The notes under the pieces are model-generated. The model saw only the letters and a program-made list of their open reading frames with translations, did not search any database and had not been told where the DNA came from. The position numbers and the translations under genes were made by a program. Positions 23,960-36,536 of a stretch of 64,000 bases of DNA are shown piece after piece. The number at the start of each line of letters is the position of its first letter. Within the stretch, counting starts at the first letter, position 1. The DNA is from Zea mays (taxonomy: Eukaryota > Streptophyta > Magnoliopsida > Poales > Poaceae): NCBI RefSeq assembly GCF_902167145.1, contig NC_050099.1:245842588-245906587 (forward strand), written 5' to 3'.

Positions 23960-25658
23960 TGAAAGGGAAATAGGCTCACACCTTTTCCTAAATGATTTTG
24001 GTGGTTGAATTGCCCAACACAAATAATTGGACTAACTAGTTTGCTCTAGATTATAAGTTCTACAGGTGCCAAAGGTTCAACACAAACCAATAAAAAGTCC
24101 AAGAAAGGGTTCAAATAAAAAGAGCAAAAGACAACCGAAGGCTGCCCTAGTTGGCGCACCGGACTGCCCGGTGTGCCACCGGACAGTGTCCGGTGCACCA
24201 GGGAGATCAACTCCGAACTTGCCACCTTCGGGAATTTGGGAAGCCACTCCGCTATAATTCACCAGACTGTCCGGTGTAGCACCGGACTGTCCGGTGTGCC
24301 AGCGGAGCAACGGCTAAGTGCGCCAACAGTCGTCTGCAAAAGGTGAACAGTGAGCTACAGTGCACGACTGCACACGTAGAGTCAGAGCAGGCGCCAGAAG
24401 GCACACTGGACAGTGAATAGTGACTGTCCGGTGCACCACCGGACTGTCTGGTGGCCCCACATGTCAGAGCTCCAACGGTCGAACCCCAACGGTTGGGTGA
24501 CGTGTGAAAGGGAAATAGGCTCACACCTTTTTTCTAAATGATTTTGGTGGTTGAATTGCCCAACACAAATAATTGGACTAACTAGTTTGCTCTACTTCAT
24601 AAGTTCTACAGGTGCCAAAGGTTCACAATAAACCAATACAAAGTTCAAAGAAAAGATTCAAAGAGAAAAGAGCAAAGCAACCGAAGGCTGCCCTGGTCTG
24701 GCGCACCGGATTGTCCGGTGCACCAGGGTGGATTCTCTCCAACTCGCTAGCTTCGGGAATTCTAGGAGCCACTCTGCAATAATTCACCGGATTGTCCGGT
24801 GTAGCACCGGACTGTCCGGTGTGCCAGCGGAGTAACGGCTATACCGCGCCAACGGTCGTCTGCAAAGAAATAGTGAAACGCTACAGTGTGCACCTGCGCG
24901 CGCAGAAGTCAGAGCAGGCGTCAGAAGGCGCACCAGACAATGAACAATGATTGTCCGGTGGCCCACATGTCAGAAGCTCCAATGGTCGAACCCTAACGGT
25001 TGGGTGACGTGGCTGGCGCACTAGACTGTCCGGTGCGCCATATGACAGCAGAGTTCCCCAACGACTGTTTTGGTGGTTGAGGGCTATAAATACCCCCAAC
25101 CACCTCTCTTCAAGACATCTAAGCATTCACTACTCCTCATTCAATATAAGAGCAATACACAACACTCCAAGACACAAATCAAAGCCTCCAATCAAATCAA
25201 AGTCCCTAATTCAACTCTAGTTCTTAGGACTTGTGAGAAGATCGACTTGTGTTCTTTTGTTGTTCTTGTCGCTTGGTTGGCTTTCTTCTTCCCCATTTCT
25301 TGTTCCCAAGATCATTGTAATCAAAGCAAGAGACACCGGGTTGTGGTGGTCCTTGTAGTGGACTTAGTGTCCCATTTGATTGAGAAGAGAAGCTCACTCG
25401 GTCTAGGTGATCGTTTGAGAGAGGGAAAGGGTTGAAAGAGACCTGGTCTTTGTGACCACCTCAACGGGGAGTAGGTTTGCAAGAACCGAACCTCGGTAAA
25501 ACAAATCACTGTGTCATCCGCTCTTATTCGCTTGTGATTTGTTTTCGCCCTCTCTTTCGGACTCGACTTTATTACTAACGCTAACCCTGGCTTTGTAGTT
25601 GTGCTTAAACTTTATAAATTTCAGATTTGCCTATTCACCCCCCTCTAGGCGACTTTCA
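23960..25658 (+). mobile_element. Rearranged solo LTR of a Sirevirus (Opie/Ji-like)
   Basis: A 545-bp 5' part of an LTR (23960-24504) is followed at once by a complete LTR (24505-25658, 1154 bp), both starting TGAAAGGGAAATAGGCTC; the second ends CTAGGCGACTTTCA. The pair is flanked by one 5-bp duplication, CATAC, at 23955-23959 and 25659-25663, so both came from one insertion. A TATA box (GGCTATAAATACC, near 25081) sets the orientation. CACCGGACTGTCCGGTG palindromes recur through U3. No internal domain remains. Confidence 0.85.
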
Positions 25659-25663
25659 CATAC

Positions 25664-26948
25664 CTAAAAGGGGCAAGCGAGGAGTGCGTCGCTGCAGAGT
25701 ACAGAAAGGTTCTCGGGTCGAACTGTATGTGATAGCTTTTCAGACAAGGTATTCCTATGCTTGCTGACATCGTAGCAGGTTTCTCAAACTAGTGGAATTT
25801 TGGAAAGGCATCGTAGTGTTACCCTGCCTCGTCTTATCGACAAAGATGAATGGGATTCGAGACCCTTGGCAAATGGGTAATACGTTTTGTGGGTAAAGAT
25901 GTGTAACCTCCAAAGTGTAAAACTGCCATATCAGTCGTGCTCACGGTCAAGAGCAGCTGAGGACTCTCGCATGATTAATTTATGGAATTAAATTTAATCT
26001 GTCATTTTGCATTGCACTGTGGGAATCTATTATTAATTGTGATCAATTATTTAATTAGGTTGATATCTACTTATACTTAGTAATTGCTGATAAATTTTTG
26101 ACTAACATTAAAAGCAATGCTCAGCCTTAATCATTTTTTTGTAAGCCTTACACTTCACATGAGCCCTCACCGTTAGTGAGCTCATGCACATTATTTTCCC
26201 ACAAATTGTTGAGCAATGAACGTATGTGAGTGCACTCTTGCTAAACTCACACCAGGTTAAGTACAAGTACCATAAGATGAGGAGAATGAATGATGCTACG
26301 ATGAGTTCGAGAGAGGTTTAAATCATCGTCTCCCAGTCAATTATGGTTGTAGAGGATCGTTGTCGTAATAAGATGTAATCTATTTAGCTATTTTATACAT
26401 AACTTTTATTATATAATAAAGATGTGACATTGGTTTTTGTACCATGAGTCATCATATGTGTAATACTTGATCTTAGCACACATTTAAGACATGTTTAGAT
26501 TTACCCTTAAATTCGAGTGTGACACATCTCGACCTGAAGCCACCAAAGTTTAGAAAACAGAACTATCTCACTCTATTGGAAACCCTTTAAGCATATCCAC
26601 ACATATTTTTTGTTTCTCAAGACATCGAGTCTCCAAAACGGTGAAATAGAACTCACTAATGTGTCTCATAGCTTTAAGAGCATATGGTTCACACTCATGC
26701 TGATGGTTGGATGCTTTACTCTTGGTTCCTTGTTTATATTATGTTATCTGGTTAGATCGATGTGATTCGTGGTAGATCTAGAAGTTTGTAATCGGTCACT
26801 TCAATTGAGTAAGAAGTAATCATCTCAAGAGCCTTGCCTCTAGACTTGATAATAAGGATGGTGTTTGAGATACCCGAGCCTCAGTGCTTCCTCAACAACG
26901 TGAATGTGGGTAAAACTTTACGGTGAGCTAAACCATAATATAAAAGTC
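25664..26948. other. AT-rich intergenic DNA, nothing recognised
   Basis: I see no gene, no clear terminal repeats and no RNA gene in this stretch. Confidence 0.4.
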
Positions 26949-27499
26949 TACTAGTCGGTTGCCCGTGCGTTGCGACGGCTTACAACAATACCCACGTAAA
27001 CTATCCATAAAAAAATTCAAGATATTTTATTGATTGTCTCCGCTCTCTGTATAATATATTTTTTGATTTGGCTAACTGATGTTATTGTTTACTCCATACA
27101 AATATGTCTTGGTACAACACGGCCAATGAAGTGAGCGATTAGAAGAGAGTTCACAACGATTGACTGAATGAACATAGATTATAAAATGACATAATTCCAT
27201 CATAAAGAGACCAAATAAGAGAAAGTTTGTGAGATCAAGTTTCTAAAATAAGTCCCATGAAGTCAAACTTATAAAAAGATAAATCAAAATATGGAGTGAT
27301 TGCTAAAGTCAGGCATCAATAAAAACTGGACGCGCTCCATATAAATTATGCTACTTCGTAGCAATTACTAACGTTTAAAACCAACAAATAACCTTTCATT
27401 TTGTTGTTAGTGTGACAAATCATTGCTGCTCCATCCAATTCAGCAACCTCAAACACCATGTAGTCCATTGCGCCAATGTGGTCTCATAAACAACCTAAT
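26949..27499. repeat. Left part of an unclassified repeat split by the Gypsy insertion
   Basis: It begins near AGTCGGTTGCCCGTGCGTTG, a word I know from many grass genome copies. The matching end (AACGCATGACGACCGTTGAA) lies at 48946, beyond the Gypsy element. A short relative carrying both ends is at 51093-51330. Superfamily unknown. Confidence 0.4.
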
Positions 27500-28476
27500 T
27501 GTCGGGTACCATAATTAGGGGTACCCCCAACACTCATAAACTCGGCTGGTAATCACCATCAGCATAAACTGCAGAGACTGATGGGCGTAATTCAGGTCAA
27601 GGCTTCGTTTACTCAAGGGACGCGATCTCGCCTCGCCCGAGCCCAGCCTCGGGCGGGAACTGTAGTCCCAGGCGAATTCACGCCTCGCCCGAGGGCCTCC
27701 TCAAGCAACGGGCGCACCATCGACTCGCCCGAAGCCCAGCTCGGGCAGGCTTCGTTGCGAAGCAACCTTGGCCAGATCACCTCACCAACCGACCGTATCG
27801 CAGGCGCATTCAATGCAAGGATCGCCTGGCGCCTTATCCTGACACGCGTGCCTCAATCGGCAAGGTCGAAGTGACCGCAGTCACTTCGCCCTCCCGCTGA
27901 CTGGCCTGACAGGAAAACAGCGCCGCTCGCCCCTCTCCGACTGCTGTGCCACCCACCAGGGTGAGGCTGAAAGCAGCTGAGTCCAGCCTCAGGTGCAACA
28001 GGAAGTTTCGCCTCACCCGACCTTGGGCCTCGACCTCAGGAGGAAGTCTCCGCCTCGCCCGACCCCAGGGCTCGCCCCCCGCCTCGGCCTCGGAAGGTGG
28101 TCTCCGCCTCGCCCGACCCCAGGGCTCGGCCTCAACCTCGACCTCAGAAGGTGGTCTCCGCCTCGCCCGACCCTAAGGCTCGGCCTCAACCTCGACCTCG
28201 GGAGGAATCACGTCCTCGCCCGACCTCGGCCTCAGGAGGAGTCCCCGCCTCGCCCGACCTTGGACTCGGACCGACCGCGCCACGGAGGATACATCATTAC
28301 CCTACCCCTAGCTAGCTCAGGCTACGGGGGAACAAGACCGGCATCCCATCCAGGCTCGCCCCGGTAACAAGTAATGATGGCTCCCCGCGTGCGTCCATGA
28401 CGACGGTGGTTCTCAGCCCCCTATGGAAGCAAGGAGACGTCAGCAAGGTCCCAGCAGCCCCGACAGCTGTGCTTCT

Positions 28477-29782
28477 TGAAAGTCGCCTAGAGGGGGGGTG
28501 AATAGGGCGAAACTGAAATTTACAAATATAAACACAACTACAAGCCGGGTTAGCGTTAGTAATAAAGAAACGAGTCCGCGAGAGAGGCGCAAAACAAATC
28601 CCAAGCGAATAAGCAAGTGAGACACGGAGATTTGTTTTACCGAGGTTCGGTTCTTGCAAACCTACTCCCTGTTGAGGAGGCCACAAAGGCCGGGTCTCTT
28701 TCAACCCTTCCCTCTCTCAAACGATCCACGGATCGAGTGAGCTTTCTTTTCTCAATCACTTGGAACACAAAGTTCCCACAAGGACCACCACAAGTTTGGT
28801 GTCTCTTGCCTCAATTACAAGTGAGTTTGATTGCAAAGAAGGATCAAGAAAGAAGAAAGCAATCCAAGCGCAAGAGCTCAAAAGAACACAAGCAAATCAC
28901 TCTCTCTAAGCACTATGGTGTTGTGTGGAATTTGGAGAGGATTTGATCTCTATGGTGTGTCTAGAATTGAATGCTAGAGCTCTTGTAGTAGTTGAGAAGT
29001 GGAAAACTTGGATGCTATGAATGGTGGGGTGGTTGGGGTATTTATAGCCCCAACCACCAAAAGTGGCCGTTGGGAGGCTGCCTGCTCGATGGCGCACCGG
29101 ACAGTCCGGTGCACACCGGACAGTCCGGTGCCCCCTGCCACGTCATCACTGTCGTTGGATTCTGACCGTTGGAGCTTCTGACTTGTGGGCCCGCCTGGGT
29201 GTCCGGTGCACACCGGATAGGTACTGTTCCTTGTCCGGTGTGCCAGTATGGGCACGCCTGCCATCTGCGCGCGCAGAGCGCGCATTTATTGCGCGGCAGA
29301 GAGCCGTTGGCGCGGAGATAGTCGTTGCACCGGAGTCGCACCGGACAGTCCGGTGCACACCGGACAGTCCGGTGAATTATAGTGGACTAGCCGTTGGCGT
29401 TTCCCGAAGCTGGCGAGTTCCCGAGGCCGACCTCCCTTGGCGCACCGGACACTGTCCGGTGTACACCGGACAGTCCGGTGAATTATAGCCAAGTCGCCTC
29501 TGGGAATTCCCGAAGGTGACGAGTTTGTGTCTGAGTCCCCGGGTGCACCGGACATGTCCGGTGGCGCACCGGACAGTCCGGTGCGCCAGACCAGGGGTGC
29601 CTTCGGTTGCCCCTTTGCTCCTTTGTTGAATCCAAAACTTGGTCTTTTTATTGGCTGAGTGTGAACCTTTTACACCTGTATACTCTATACACTTGGGCAA
29701 ACTAGTTAGTCCAAAGATTTGTGTTGGGTAATTCAACCACCAAAATTATATAGGAACTAGGTGTAAGCCTAATTCCCTTTCA
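28477..29782 (-). repeat. 3' LTR of the Sirevirus
   Basis: 1306 bp. In the element's orientation it starts TGAAAGGGAATTAGGC at 29782 and ends GACTTTCA at 28477. The TATA box (GGGGCTATAAATACCCC) is at about 29035-29053. U3 (29095-29600) holds a series of CACCGGACAGTCCGGTG palindromes. Confidence 0.95.
29095..29600. repeat. Palindrome cluster in Sirevirus U3
   Basis: The 17-bp near-perfect palindrome CACCGGACAGTCCGGTG occurs at 29095-29111, 29114-29130, about 29339-29355 and 29358-29374, with shorter or variant copies near 29195, 29235, 29445, 29465, 29550 and 29565. Pairs are usually about 19 bp apart. The same set is in the other LTR (37155-37650). Repeated inverted motifs in Sirevirus LTRs are known; their role here (protein binding or RNA hairpins) is inference. 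Confidence 0.9.
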
Positions 29783-29798
29783 ATCTCCCCCTTTTTGG
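29783..29798 (-). promoter_or_regulatory. Polypurine tract of the Sirevirus
   Basis: On the minus strand AAAAAGGGGGAGAT abuts the 3' LTR. A near copy (AAAAAGGGGGAGA) lies at about 30246-30259, and shorter GGGGGA tracts at about 30074 and 30112. Multiple PPTs are a Sirevirus trait. Confidence 0.85.
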
Positions 29799-30535
29799 TG
29801 ATTGATGCCAACACAAACCAAAGCAAATATAGAAGTGCATAATTGAACTAGTTTGCATAATGTAAGTGTAAAGGTTGCTTGGAATTGAGCCAATATAACT
29901 ACTTACAAGATATGCATGGAATGTTTCTTTCTTATTTAATATTTTGGACCACGCTTGCACCACATGTTTTATTTTTGCAAATTCTTTTGTAAGTCCATTT
30001 CAAAGATCTTTTGCAAATAGTCAAAGGTAAACGAACAAGAGTTAGCAAAGCATTTTCAAGATTTGAAATTTTTTCCCCCTGTTTCAAATGCTTTTTCCTT
30101 TGACTAAACAAAACTCCCCCTAAAGGAGATCCACCTCTTAGTGTTCAAGAGGGTTTTGATATACAAGGATACCAGTTGATAAATACTTTTGGAAAGCACT
30201 AAGTTTTTATGAAAGTGGTGGTGGTGCGGTCCTTTTGCTTTGGGCTCATTTCTCCCCCTTTTTGGCATGAATCGCCAAAAACGGAATTATTAGAGCCCTC
30301 GAAGTACTATCTTCCCCTTTGGTCATAAGTAAACGAGTTAAGATTATACCAAAGATGAAGTTCGGTCCTTTTGTTGGAGCGATGGCGAAGGATGAGTTAC
30401 GGAGTGGAAGCCTTTGTCTTTCGCCGAAGACTCCAATTCCCTTTCAATATACCTATGACTTGGTTTGAAATAGACTTGAAAACACATTAGCCATAGCATA
30501 TATGATCAAAAGTATGAATGAGCTATGTGTGCAAT

Positions 30536-33500
30536 CTAGCAAAAGAAGTTGCGAGAATCAAGAATATTGAGCTCATGCCTAAGTTTGGTAAAGGTTTGTT
30601 CATCAAGAGGCTTGGTAAAGATATCGGCTAATTGATCTTTAGTGTTAATGTATGAAATCTCGATATCTCCCTTTTGTTGGTGATCCCTAAGAAAATGATA
30701 CCGAATGGCTATGTGCTTAGTGCGGCTATGCTCGACGGGATTGTCGGCCATTTTGATTGCACTCTCATTATCACATAGCAAAGGGACTTTGGTTAATTTG
30801 TAACCATAGTCCCGCAGGGTTTGCCTCATCCAAAGCAATTGCGCGCAACAATGGCCTGCGGCAATGTACTCGGCTTCGGCGGTGGAATGAGCGACCGAAT
30901 TTTGCTTCTTTGAAGCCCAAGACACCAAGGATCTTCCCAAGAACTGGCAAGTCCCCGATGTGCTCTTTCTATTAATCTTACACCCTGCCCAATCGGCATC
31001 CGAATAACCAAGTAAATCAAATGTGGATCCCCGAGGGTACCAAAGCCCAAACTTAGGTGTATAAGCCAAATATCTCAAGATTCGTTTTACGGCCGTAAGG
31101 TGGGATTCCTTAGGGTCGGATTGGAATCTTGCACACATGCAAACGGAAAGCATAATGTCCGGTCGAGATGCACATAAGTAGAGCAATGACCCAATCATCG
31201 ACCGGTATACCTTTTGATCCACGGACTTACCTCCCGTGTCGAGGTCGAGATGCCCATTGGTTCCCATGGGTGTCTTGATAGGCTTGGCATCCTTCATTCC
31301 AAACTTGCTTAGGATGTCTTGAGTGTACTTCGTTTGGCTAATGAAGGTGCCCTCTTGGAGTTGCTTTACTTGGAATCCTAAGAAATACTTCAACTCCCCC
31401 ATCATAGACATCTCGAATTTCTGTGTCATGATCCTACTAAACTCTTCACATGTAGACTCGTTAGTAGACCCAAATATAATATCATCAACATAAATTTGGC
31501 ATACAAACAAGTCATTCTCAAGAGTTTTAGTAAAGAGTGTAGGATCGGCCTTGCCGACTTTGAAACCATTAGCAATAAGGAAATCTCTTAGGCATTCATA
31601 CCATGCTCTTGGGGCTTGCTTGAGCCCATAAAGCGCCTTAGAGAGCCTATAAACATGGTTAGGATACTCACTGTCTTCAAAGCCGGGAGGTTGCTCAACA
31701 TAGACCTCTTCCTTGATTGGTCCATTGAGGAAGGCACTTTTCACGTCCATTTGATAGAGCTTAAAGCCATGGTAAGTAGCATAGGCTAATAATATGCGAA
31801 TTGACTCAAGCCTAGCTACGGGTGCATAGGTTTCACCGAAATCCAAACCTTCGACTTGGGAATATCCTTTGGCCACAAGTCGTGCTTTGTTCCTTGTCAC
31901 CACACCATGCTCATCTTGCTTGTTGCGGAAGACCCATTTGGTTCCTACAACATTTTGGTTAGGACGTGGAACCAAATGCCATACCTCATTTCTAGTGAAG
32001 TTGTTGAGCTCCTCTTGCATCGCCACCACCCAATCCGAATCTTGGAGAGCTTCCTCTACCTTGTGTGGCTCAATAGAGGAAACAAAAGAGTAATGTTCAC
32101 AAAAATGAGCAACCCGAGATCTAGTAGTTACCCCCTTATGAATGTCGCCGAGGATGGTGTCGACGGGGTGATCTCGTTGGATTGCTTGGTGGACTCTTGG
32201 GTGTGGCGGTCTTTGCTCTTCATCCTCCTTGTCTTGATCATTTGCATCTCCCCCTTGACCATTGTCGTCATCTTGAGGTGGCTCATTTGCTTGATCTTCT
32301 ACTTCATCAACTTGAGCTTCATTCTCATCTTGAGTTGGTGGAGATGCTAGCGTGGAGGAGGATGGTTGATCTTGTGCATGTGGAGGCTCTTCAGATTCCT
32401 TAGGACACACATCCCCAATGGACATGTTCCTTAGCGCTATGCATGGAGCCTGTTCTTCACCTATCTCATCAAGATCAACTTGCTCTACTTGAGAGCCGTT
32501 AGTCTCATCAAACACAACGTCACAAGAAACTTCAACAAGTCCCGAGGACTTGTTAAAGACTCTATATGCCCTTGTGTTTGAGTCATATCCTAGTAAAAAG
32601 CCTTCTACAGTTTTAGGAGCAAATTTGGATTTTCTACCTCTTTTAACAAGAATAAAGCATTTGCTACCAAAAACTCTAAAGTATGAAATGTTGGGCTTTT
32701 TACCAGTTAGGAGTTCATAGGATGTCTTCCTGAGGATTCGGTGAAGATATAACCGGTTGATGGCGTAGCAGGCGGTGTTAACCGCTTCGGCCCAAAACCG
32801 GTCCGAAGTCTTGTACTCATCAAGCATGGTCCTTGCCATGTCCAAAAGAGTTCGATTCTTCCTCTCCACTACACCATTTTGTTGAGGCGTGTAGGGAGAG
32901 GAGAACTCATGCTTGATGCCCTCCTCCTCAAGGAAGCCTTCGATTTGAGAGTTCTTGAACTCCGTCCCGTTGTCGCTTCTAATTTTCTTGATCCTTAAGC
33001 CGAACTCATTTTGAGCCCGTCTCAAGAATCCTTTTAAGGTCTCTTGGGTTTGAGATTTTTCCTGTAAAAAGAATACCCAAGTGAAGCGAGAATAATCATC
33101 CACTATTACAAGACAATACTTACTCCCGCCGATGCTTATGTAAGCAATCGGGCCGAATAGATCCATGTGGAGTAGCTCAAGCGGCCTGTCGGTCGTCATG
33201 ATGTTCTTGTGTGGATGATGGGCTCCAACTTGCTTCCCTGCCTGGCATGCGCTACAAATCCTGTCTTTCTCAAAATGAACATTTGTTAATCCTAAAATGT
33301 GTTCTCCCTTTAGAAGCTTATGAAGATTCTTCATCCCAACATGGGCTAGTCGGCGGTGCCAGAGCCAACCCATGTTAGTCTTAGCAATTAAGCAAGTGTC
33401 AAGTTCAGCTCTATCAAAATCTACCAAGTATAGCTGACCCTCTAACACTCCCTTAAATGCTATTGAATCATCACTTCTTCTAAAGACAGTGACACCTACA

Positions 33501-33724
33501 TCAGTGAATAGACAGTTGTAGCCCATTTGACATAATTGGGATACAGAAAGCAAATTGTAGTCTAAAGAATCGACAAGAAAAACATTGGAAATAGAATGGT
33601 CAGGAGATATAGCAATTTTACCAAGTCCTTTGACCAAACCTTGATTTCCATCCCCGAAAGTGATAGCTCGTTGGGGATCTTGGTTTTTCTCATATGAGGA
33701 GAACATCCGTTTCTCCCCGGTCAT
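30536..33724 (-). CDS. Sirevirus pol: integrase, reverse transcriptase, RNase H (1062 aa frame)
   Basis: Copia-type polyprotein. Domains in order: end of protease (the LDSGCTNH active-site motif is encoded just upstream of the first Met), GAG-pre-integrase with HRRLAHVG and CSACQAGKQ zinc site, integrase core with D-D-E landmarks [16 protein letters not shown] and [10 protein letters not shown], an acidic linker, reverse transcriptase with [28 protein letters not shown], and RNase H with [20 protein letters not shown] and [10 protein letters not shown]. It ends [10 protein letters not shown]. The frame is open throughout and looks functional. The upstream Gag frame ends in KVKN-stop at 33792; pol resumes +1 after a short gap that contains TTTGTTTTGTAG, so pol may need frameshift or splicing. 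Confidence 0.95.
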   Translation of the reverse strand: MTGEKRMFSSYEKNQDPQRAITFGDGNQGLVKGLGKIAISPDHSISNVFLVDSLDYNLLSVSQLCQMGYNCLFTDVGVTVFRRSDDSIAFKGVLEGQLYLVDFDRAELDTCLIAKTNMGWLWHRRLAHVGMKNLHKLLKGEHILGLTNVHFEKDRICSACQAGKQVGAHHPHKNIMTTDRPLELLHMDLFGPIAYISIGGSKYCLVIVDDYSRFTWVFFLQEKSQTQETLKGFLRRAQNEFGLRIKKIRSDNGTEFKNSQIEGFLEEEGIKHEFSSPYTPQQNGVVERKNRTLLDMARTMLDEYKTSDRFWAEAVNTACYAINRLYLHRILRKTSYELLTGKKPNISYFRVFGSKCFILVKRGRKSKFAPKTVEGFLLGYDSNTRAYRVFNKSSGLVEVSCDVVFDETNGSQVEQVDLDEIGEEQAPCIALRNMSIGDVCPKESEEPPHAQDQPSSSTLASPPTQDENEAQVDEVEDQANEPPQDDDNGQGGDANDQDKEDEEQRPPHPRVHQAIQRDHPVDTILGDIHKGVTTRSRVAHFCEHYSFVSSIEPHKVEEALQDSDWVVAMQEELNNFTRNEVWHLVPRPNQNVVGTKWVFRNKQDEHGVVTRNKARLVAKGYSQVEGLDFGETYAPVARLESIRILLAYATYHGFKLYQMDVKSAFLNGPIKEEVYVEQPPGFEDSEYPNHVYRLSKALYGLKQAPRAWYECLRDFLIANGFKVGKADPTLFTKTLENDLFVCQIYVDDIIFGSTNESTCEEFSRIMTQKFEMSMMGELKYFLGFQVKQLQEGTFISQTKYTQDILSKFGMKDAKPIKTPMGTNGHLDLDTGGKSVDQKVYRSMIGSLLYLCASRPDIMLSVCMCARFQSDPKESHLTAVKRILRYLAYTPKFGLWYPRGSTFDLLGYSDADWAGCKINRKSTSGTCQFLGRSLVSWASKKQNSVAHSTAEAEYIAAGHCCAQLLWMRQTLRDYGYKLTKVPLLCDNESAIKMADNPVEHSRTKHIAIRYHFLRDHQQKGDIEISYINTKDQLADIFTKPLDEQTFTKLRHELNILDSRNFFC

Positions 33725-33791
33725 GTGGTTTGTGCACCCGCTGTCGAGTATCCAACTTGAGCCCCCGGATGCATAAACCTACAAAACAAAT

Positions 33792-36491
33792 TTAGTTCTT
33801 GACTTTAGGTACCCAAACTGTTTTGGGTCCTTTGGCATTAGAAACAAGAACTTTGGGTACCCAAACACAAGTCTTTGACCCCTTGTGTTTGCCCCCAACA
33901 AACTTGGCAACGACCTTGCCGGATTTGTTAGTCAAAACATAGGATGCATCAAAAGTTTTAAATGAAATGCTATGTTCATTTGATGCATTAGGAATTTTCT
34001 TCTCAGGCAACTTAGCATGGGTTGGTTGCCTAGAACTAGATGTCTCACCCTTATACATATAAGCATGATTAGGGCCAGAGTGAGACTTCCTAGAATGAAT
34101 TTTCCTAATTTTGCTCTCGGGATAACCGGCAGGGTATAAAATGTAACCCTCATTATCCTGAGGCATGGGAGCCTTGCCCTTAACAAAGTTAGATAAGTTC
34201 TTTGGAGGGGCATTAAGTTTGACATTGTCTCCCCTTTGGAAGCCAATGCCATCCTTGATGCCAGGGCGTCTCCCATTATAAAGCATGCTACGAGCAAATT
34301 TAAATTTCTCATTTTCTAAGTTGTGCTCGGCAATTTTAGCATCTAGTTTTGCTATATGATCATTTTGTTGTTTAATTAAAGCCATATGATCATGAATAGC
34401 ATTAATATCAACATTTCTACATCTAGTACAAATAGTGACATGCTCAATGGTAGATGTAGATGGTTTGCAAGAATTAAGTTCAACAATCTTAGCACGAAGT
34501 ATATCATTCTTATCTCTAAGATCGGCAATTGTAACTTTGCAAACATCAAAATCTTTAGCCTTAGCAATCAAATTTTCATTCTCTAATCTAAGGCTAGCAA
34601 GAGAAATGTTTAATTCTTCAATCCTAGCAAGCAAATCATCATTATTGTCTTTAGGATTGGAAGTTGAAACAATGCAAATATGAGAATCAACCTTAGCATT
34701 TAAACTAGCATTTTCATTTCTAAGGTTGTCAATCATTTCACGGCAAGTGCTTAGCTCACTAGATAATTTTTCACATTTTTCTACTTCTAGAGCATAAGCC
34801 TTTTTAACCTTAACATGTTTTTTGTTTTCTTTAATTAGACAATCCTCTTGGGAGTCCAAAAGGTCATCCTTTTCATGAATAGCACTGACTAATTCATTTA
34901 ATTTTTCCTTTTGAGCTATGTTAAGGTTGGTAAAAAGGGAACGCAAACTCTCCTCCTCATCACTAGCATTATCATCACTAGAAGATTCATATTTAGTGGA
35001 GGAGTTAGATTTAACCTTTTTCCTTTTGCCGTCTTTTGCCATGAGGCACTTGTGGCCGACGTTGGGGAAGAGAAGCCCCTTGGTGACGGCGATGTTGGCG
35101 GCGTCCTCGTCGTCGGAGGAGTCGCTTGAGCTTTCGTCGGAGTCCCACTCCTGACAAACATGGGCATCGCCGCCCTTCTTCTTGTAGTATCTCTTCTTCT
35201 CCTTTCACCTCCCCTTCTTGTCGTCACCTCGGTCACTGTCACTAGATATAGGACATTTAGCAATAAAATGACCGGGCTTACCACACTTGTAGCAAACCTT
35301 CTTGGAGCGGGACTTGTAATCCTTCCCCCTCCTTTGCTTGAGGATTTGGCGGAAGCTCTTGATGACGAGCGCCATTTCCTCATTGTCGAGCTTGGAGTCG
35401 TCTATTGGTTGTCGACTTGGTGTAGACTCCTCCTTCTTTTCCTCCGTTGCCTTGAATGCAACGGGTTGAGCTTCGGATGTGGTGGCATCATCAAGCTCGT
35501 TGATCTTCCTCGAGCCTTCGATCATGCACTCAAAACTCACAAAATTCCCGATAACTTCCTCGGGGGTCATTTTAGTATATCTAGGATTACCACGAATTAA
35601 TTGAACTTGAGTAGGGTTAAGGAAAATAAGAGATCTTAGAATAACCTTAACCATCTCGTGGTCATCCCACTTTACGCTCCCGAGGTTGCGCACTTGATTC
35701 ACCAAGGTCTTGAGCCGGTTGTACATGTGTTGTGGCTCCTCCCCTTTGCGAAGCCGGAACCGACCGAGCTCCCCCTCGATTGTTTCCCGCTTGGTGATCT
35801 TGGTGAGCTCGTCTCCTTCGTGCGCGGTTTTGAGCACATCCCAAATCTCCTTGGCGCTCTTCAACCCTTGTACTTTGTTATACTCCTCTCTACTTAGAGA
35901 GGCGAGGAGTATTGTTGTTGCTTGAGAGTTGAAGTGCTCGATTTAGGCCACCTCATCCTCATCATAGTCCTCATCCCCTACCGATGGTACCTGTGCACCA
36001 AACTCAACAACATCCCATATACTTTTGTGGAGCGAGGTTAGATGAAATCGCATTAAATCGCTCCACCTAGCGTAATCTTCACCATCAAAAGTTGGTGGTT
36101 TGCCTAATGGGACGGAAAGTAAAGGTGTATGTTTGGAAATGCGAGCGTAGTGTAGGGGGATCTTACTATACTTCTTGCGCTCTTGGCGCTTAGAAGTGAC
36201 GGAGGGCGCATCGGAGTCGGAGGTCGATGTTGATGAAGTGTCGGTCTCGTAGTAGACTACTTTCCTCATCCTCTTGTGCTTGTCGCCTTTCCGATGCGGC
36301 TTGTGGGAAGAAGATTTTTCCTTCTTCTCTTTGTGGTGAGAAGAGGAAGACTTTTTCTCCTTCCGTTTGGAGGAGTTCTTCTTCTTCTCCTTTCTCTTGG
36401 TGCGGGACTCTTCCGATGAAGTGCTCCCGTGGCTTGTAGTGGGCTTTTCGCCGGTCTCCATCTCCTTCTTGGCGTTATCTCCCGACATCAC
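33792..36491 (-). pseudogene. Sirevirus gag, one frame with two premature stops
   Basis: The capsid/nucleocapsid gene is read in one frame from 36491 to 33792, in three open pieces (36491-35943, 35864-35205, 35042-33792). Order: Lys/Ser-rich N-terminus (KEKKKNSSKRKEKK), Gag core (FDGEDYARWSDLM), zinc knuckle CYKCGKPGHFIAKC, a second basic stretch, and a long coiled-coil region (about residues of 34900-34250) with repeated NEN/LNAKV heptads. The breaks are a TAA at 35943-35945 in VA-stop-IEHF and a TGA at 35205-35207 in GR-stop-KEKK; both fit C-to-T changes of CAA and CGA codons. The element is otherwise young, so these look like recent methylcytosine deaminations. Confidence 0.88.
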
Positions 36492-36522
36492 TTCGAGCGG
36501 TTAGGCTCTAATGAAGCACCTT

Positions 36523-36536
36523 CCTCTGATACCAAT
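36523..36536 (-). promoter_or_regulatory. Sirevirus primer binding site (initiator tRNA-Met)
   Basis: On the minus strand, ATTGGTATCAGAGG directly follows the 5' LTR; TGGTATCAGAG is complementary to the 3' end of plant initiator tRNA-Met. Confidence 0.9.

Noticed and set aside
29095..29600. Repeated palindromes with short spacers resembling a CRISPR array
   Set aside because: Spacing is not constant, the spacers are part of a multi-copy LTR present three times in this window, and the DNA is a plant nuclear genome.
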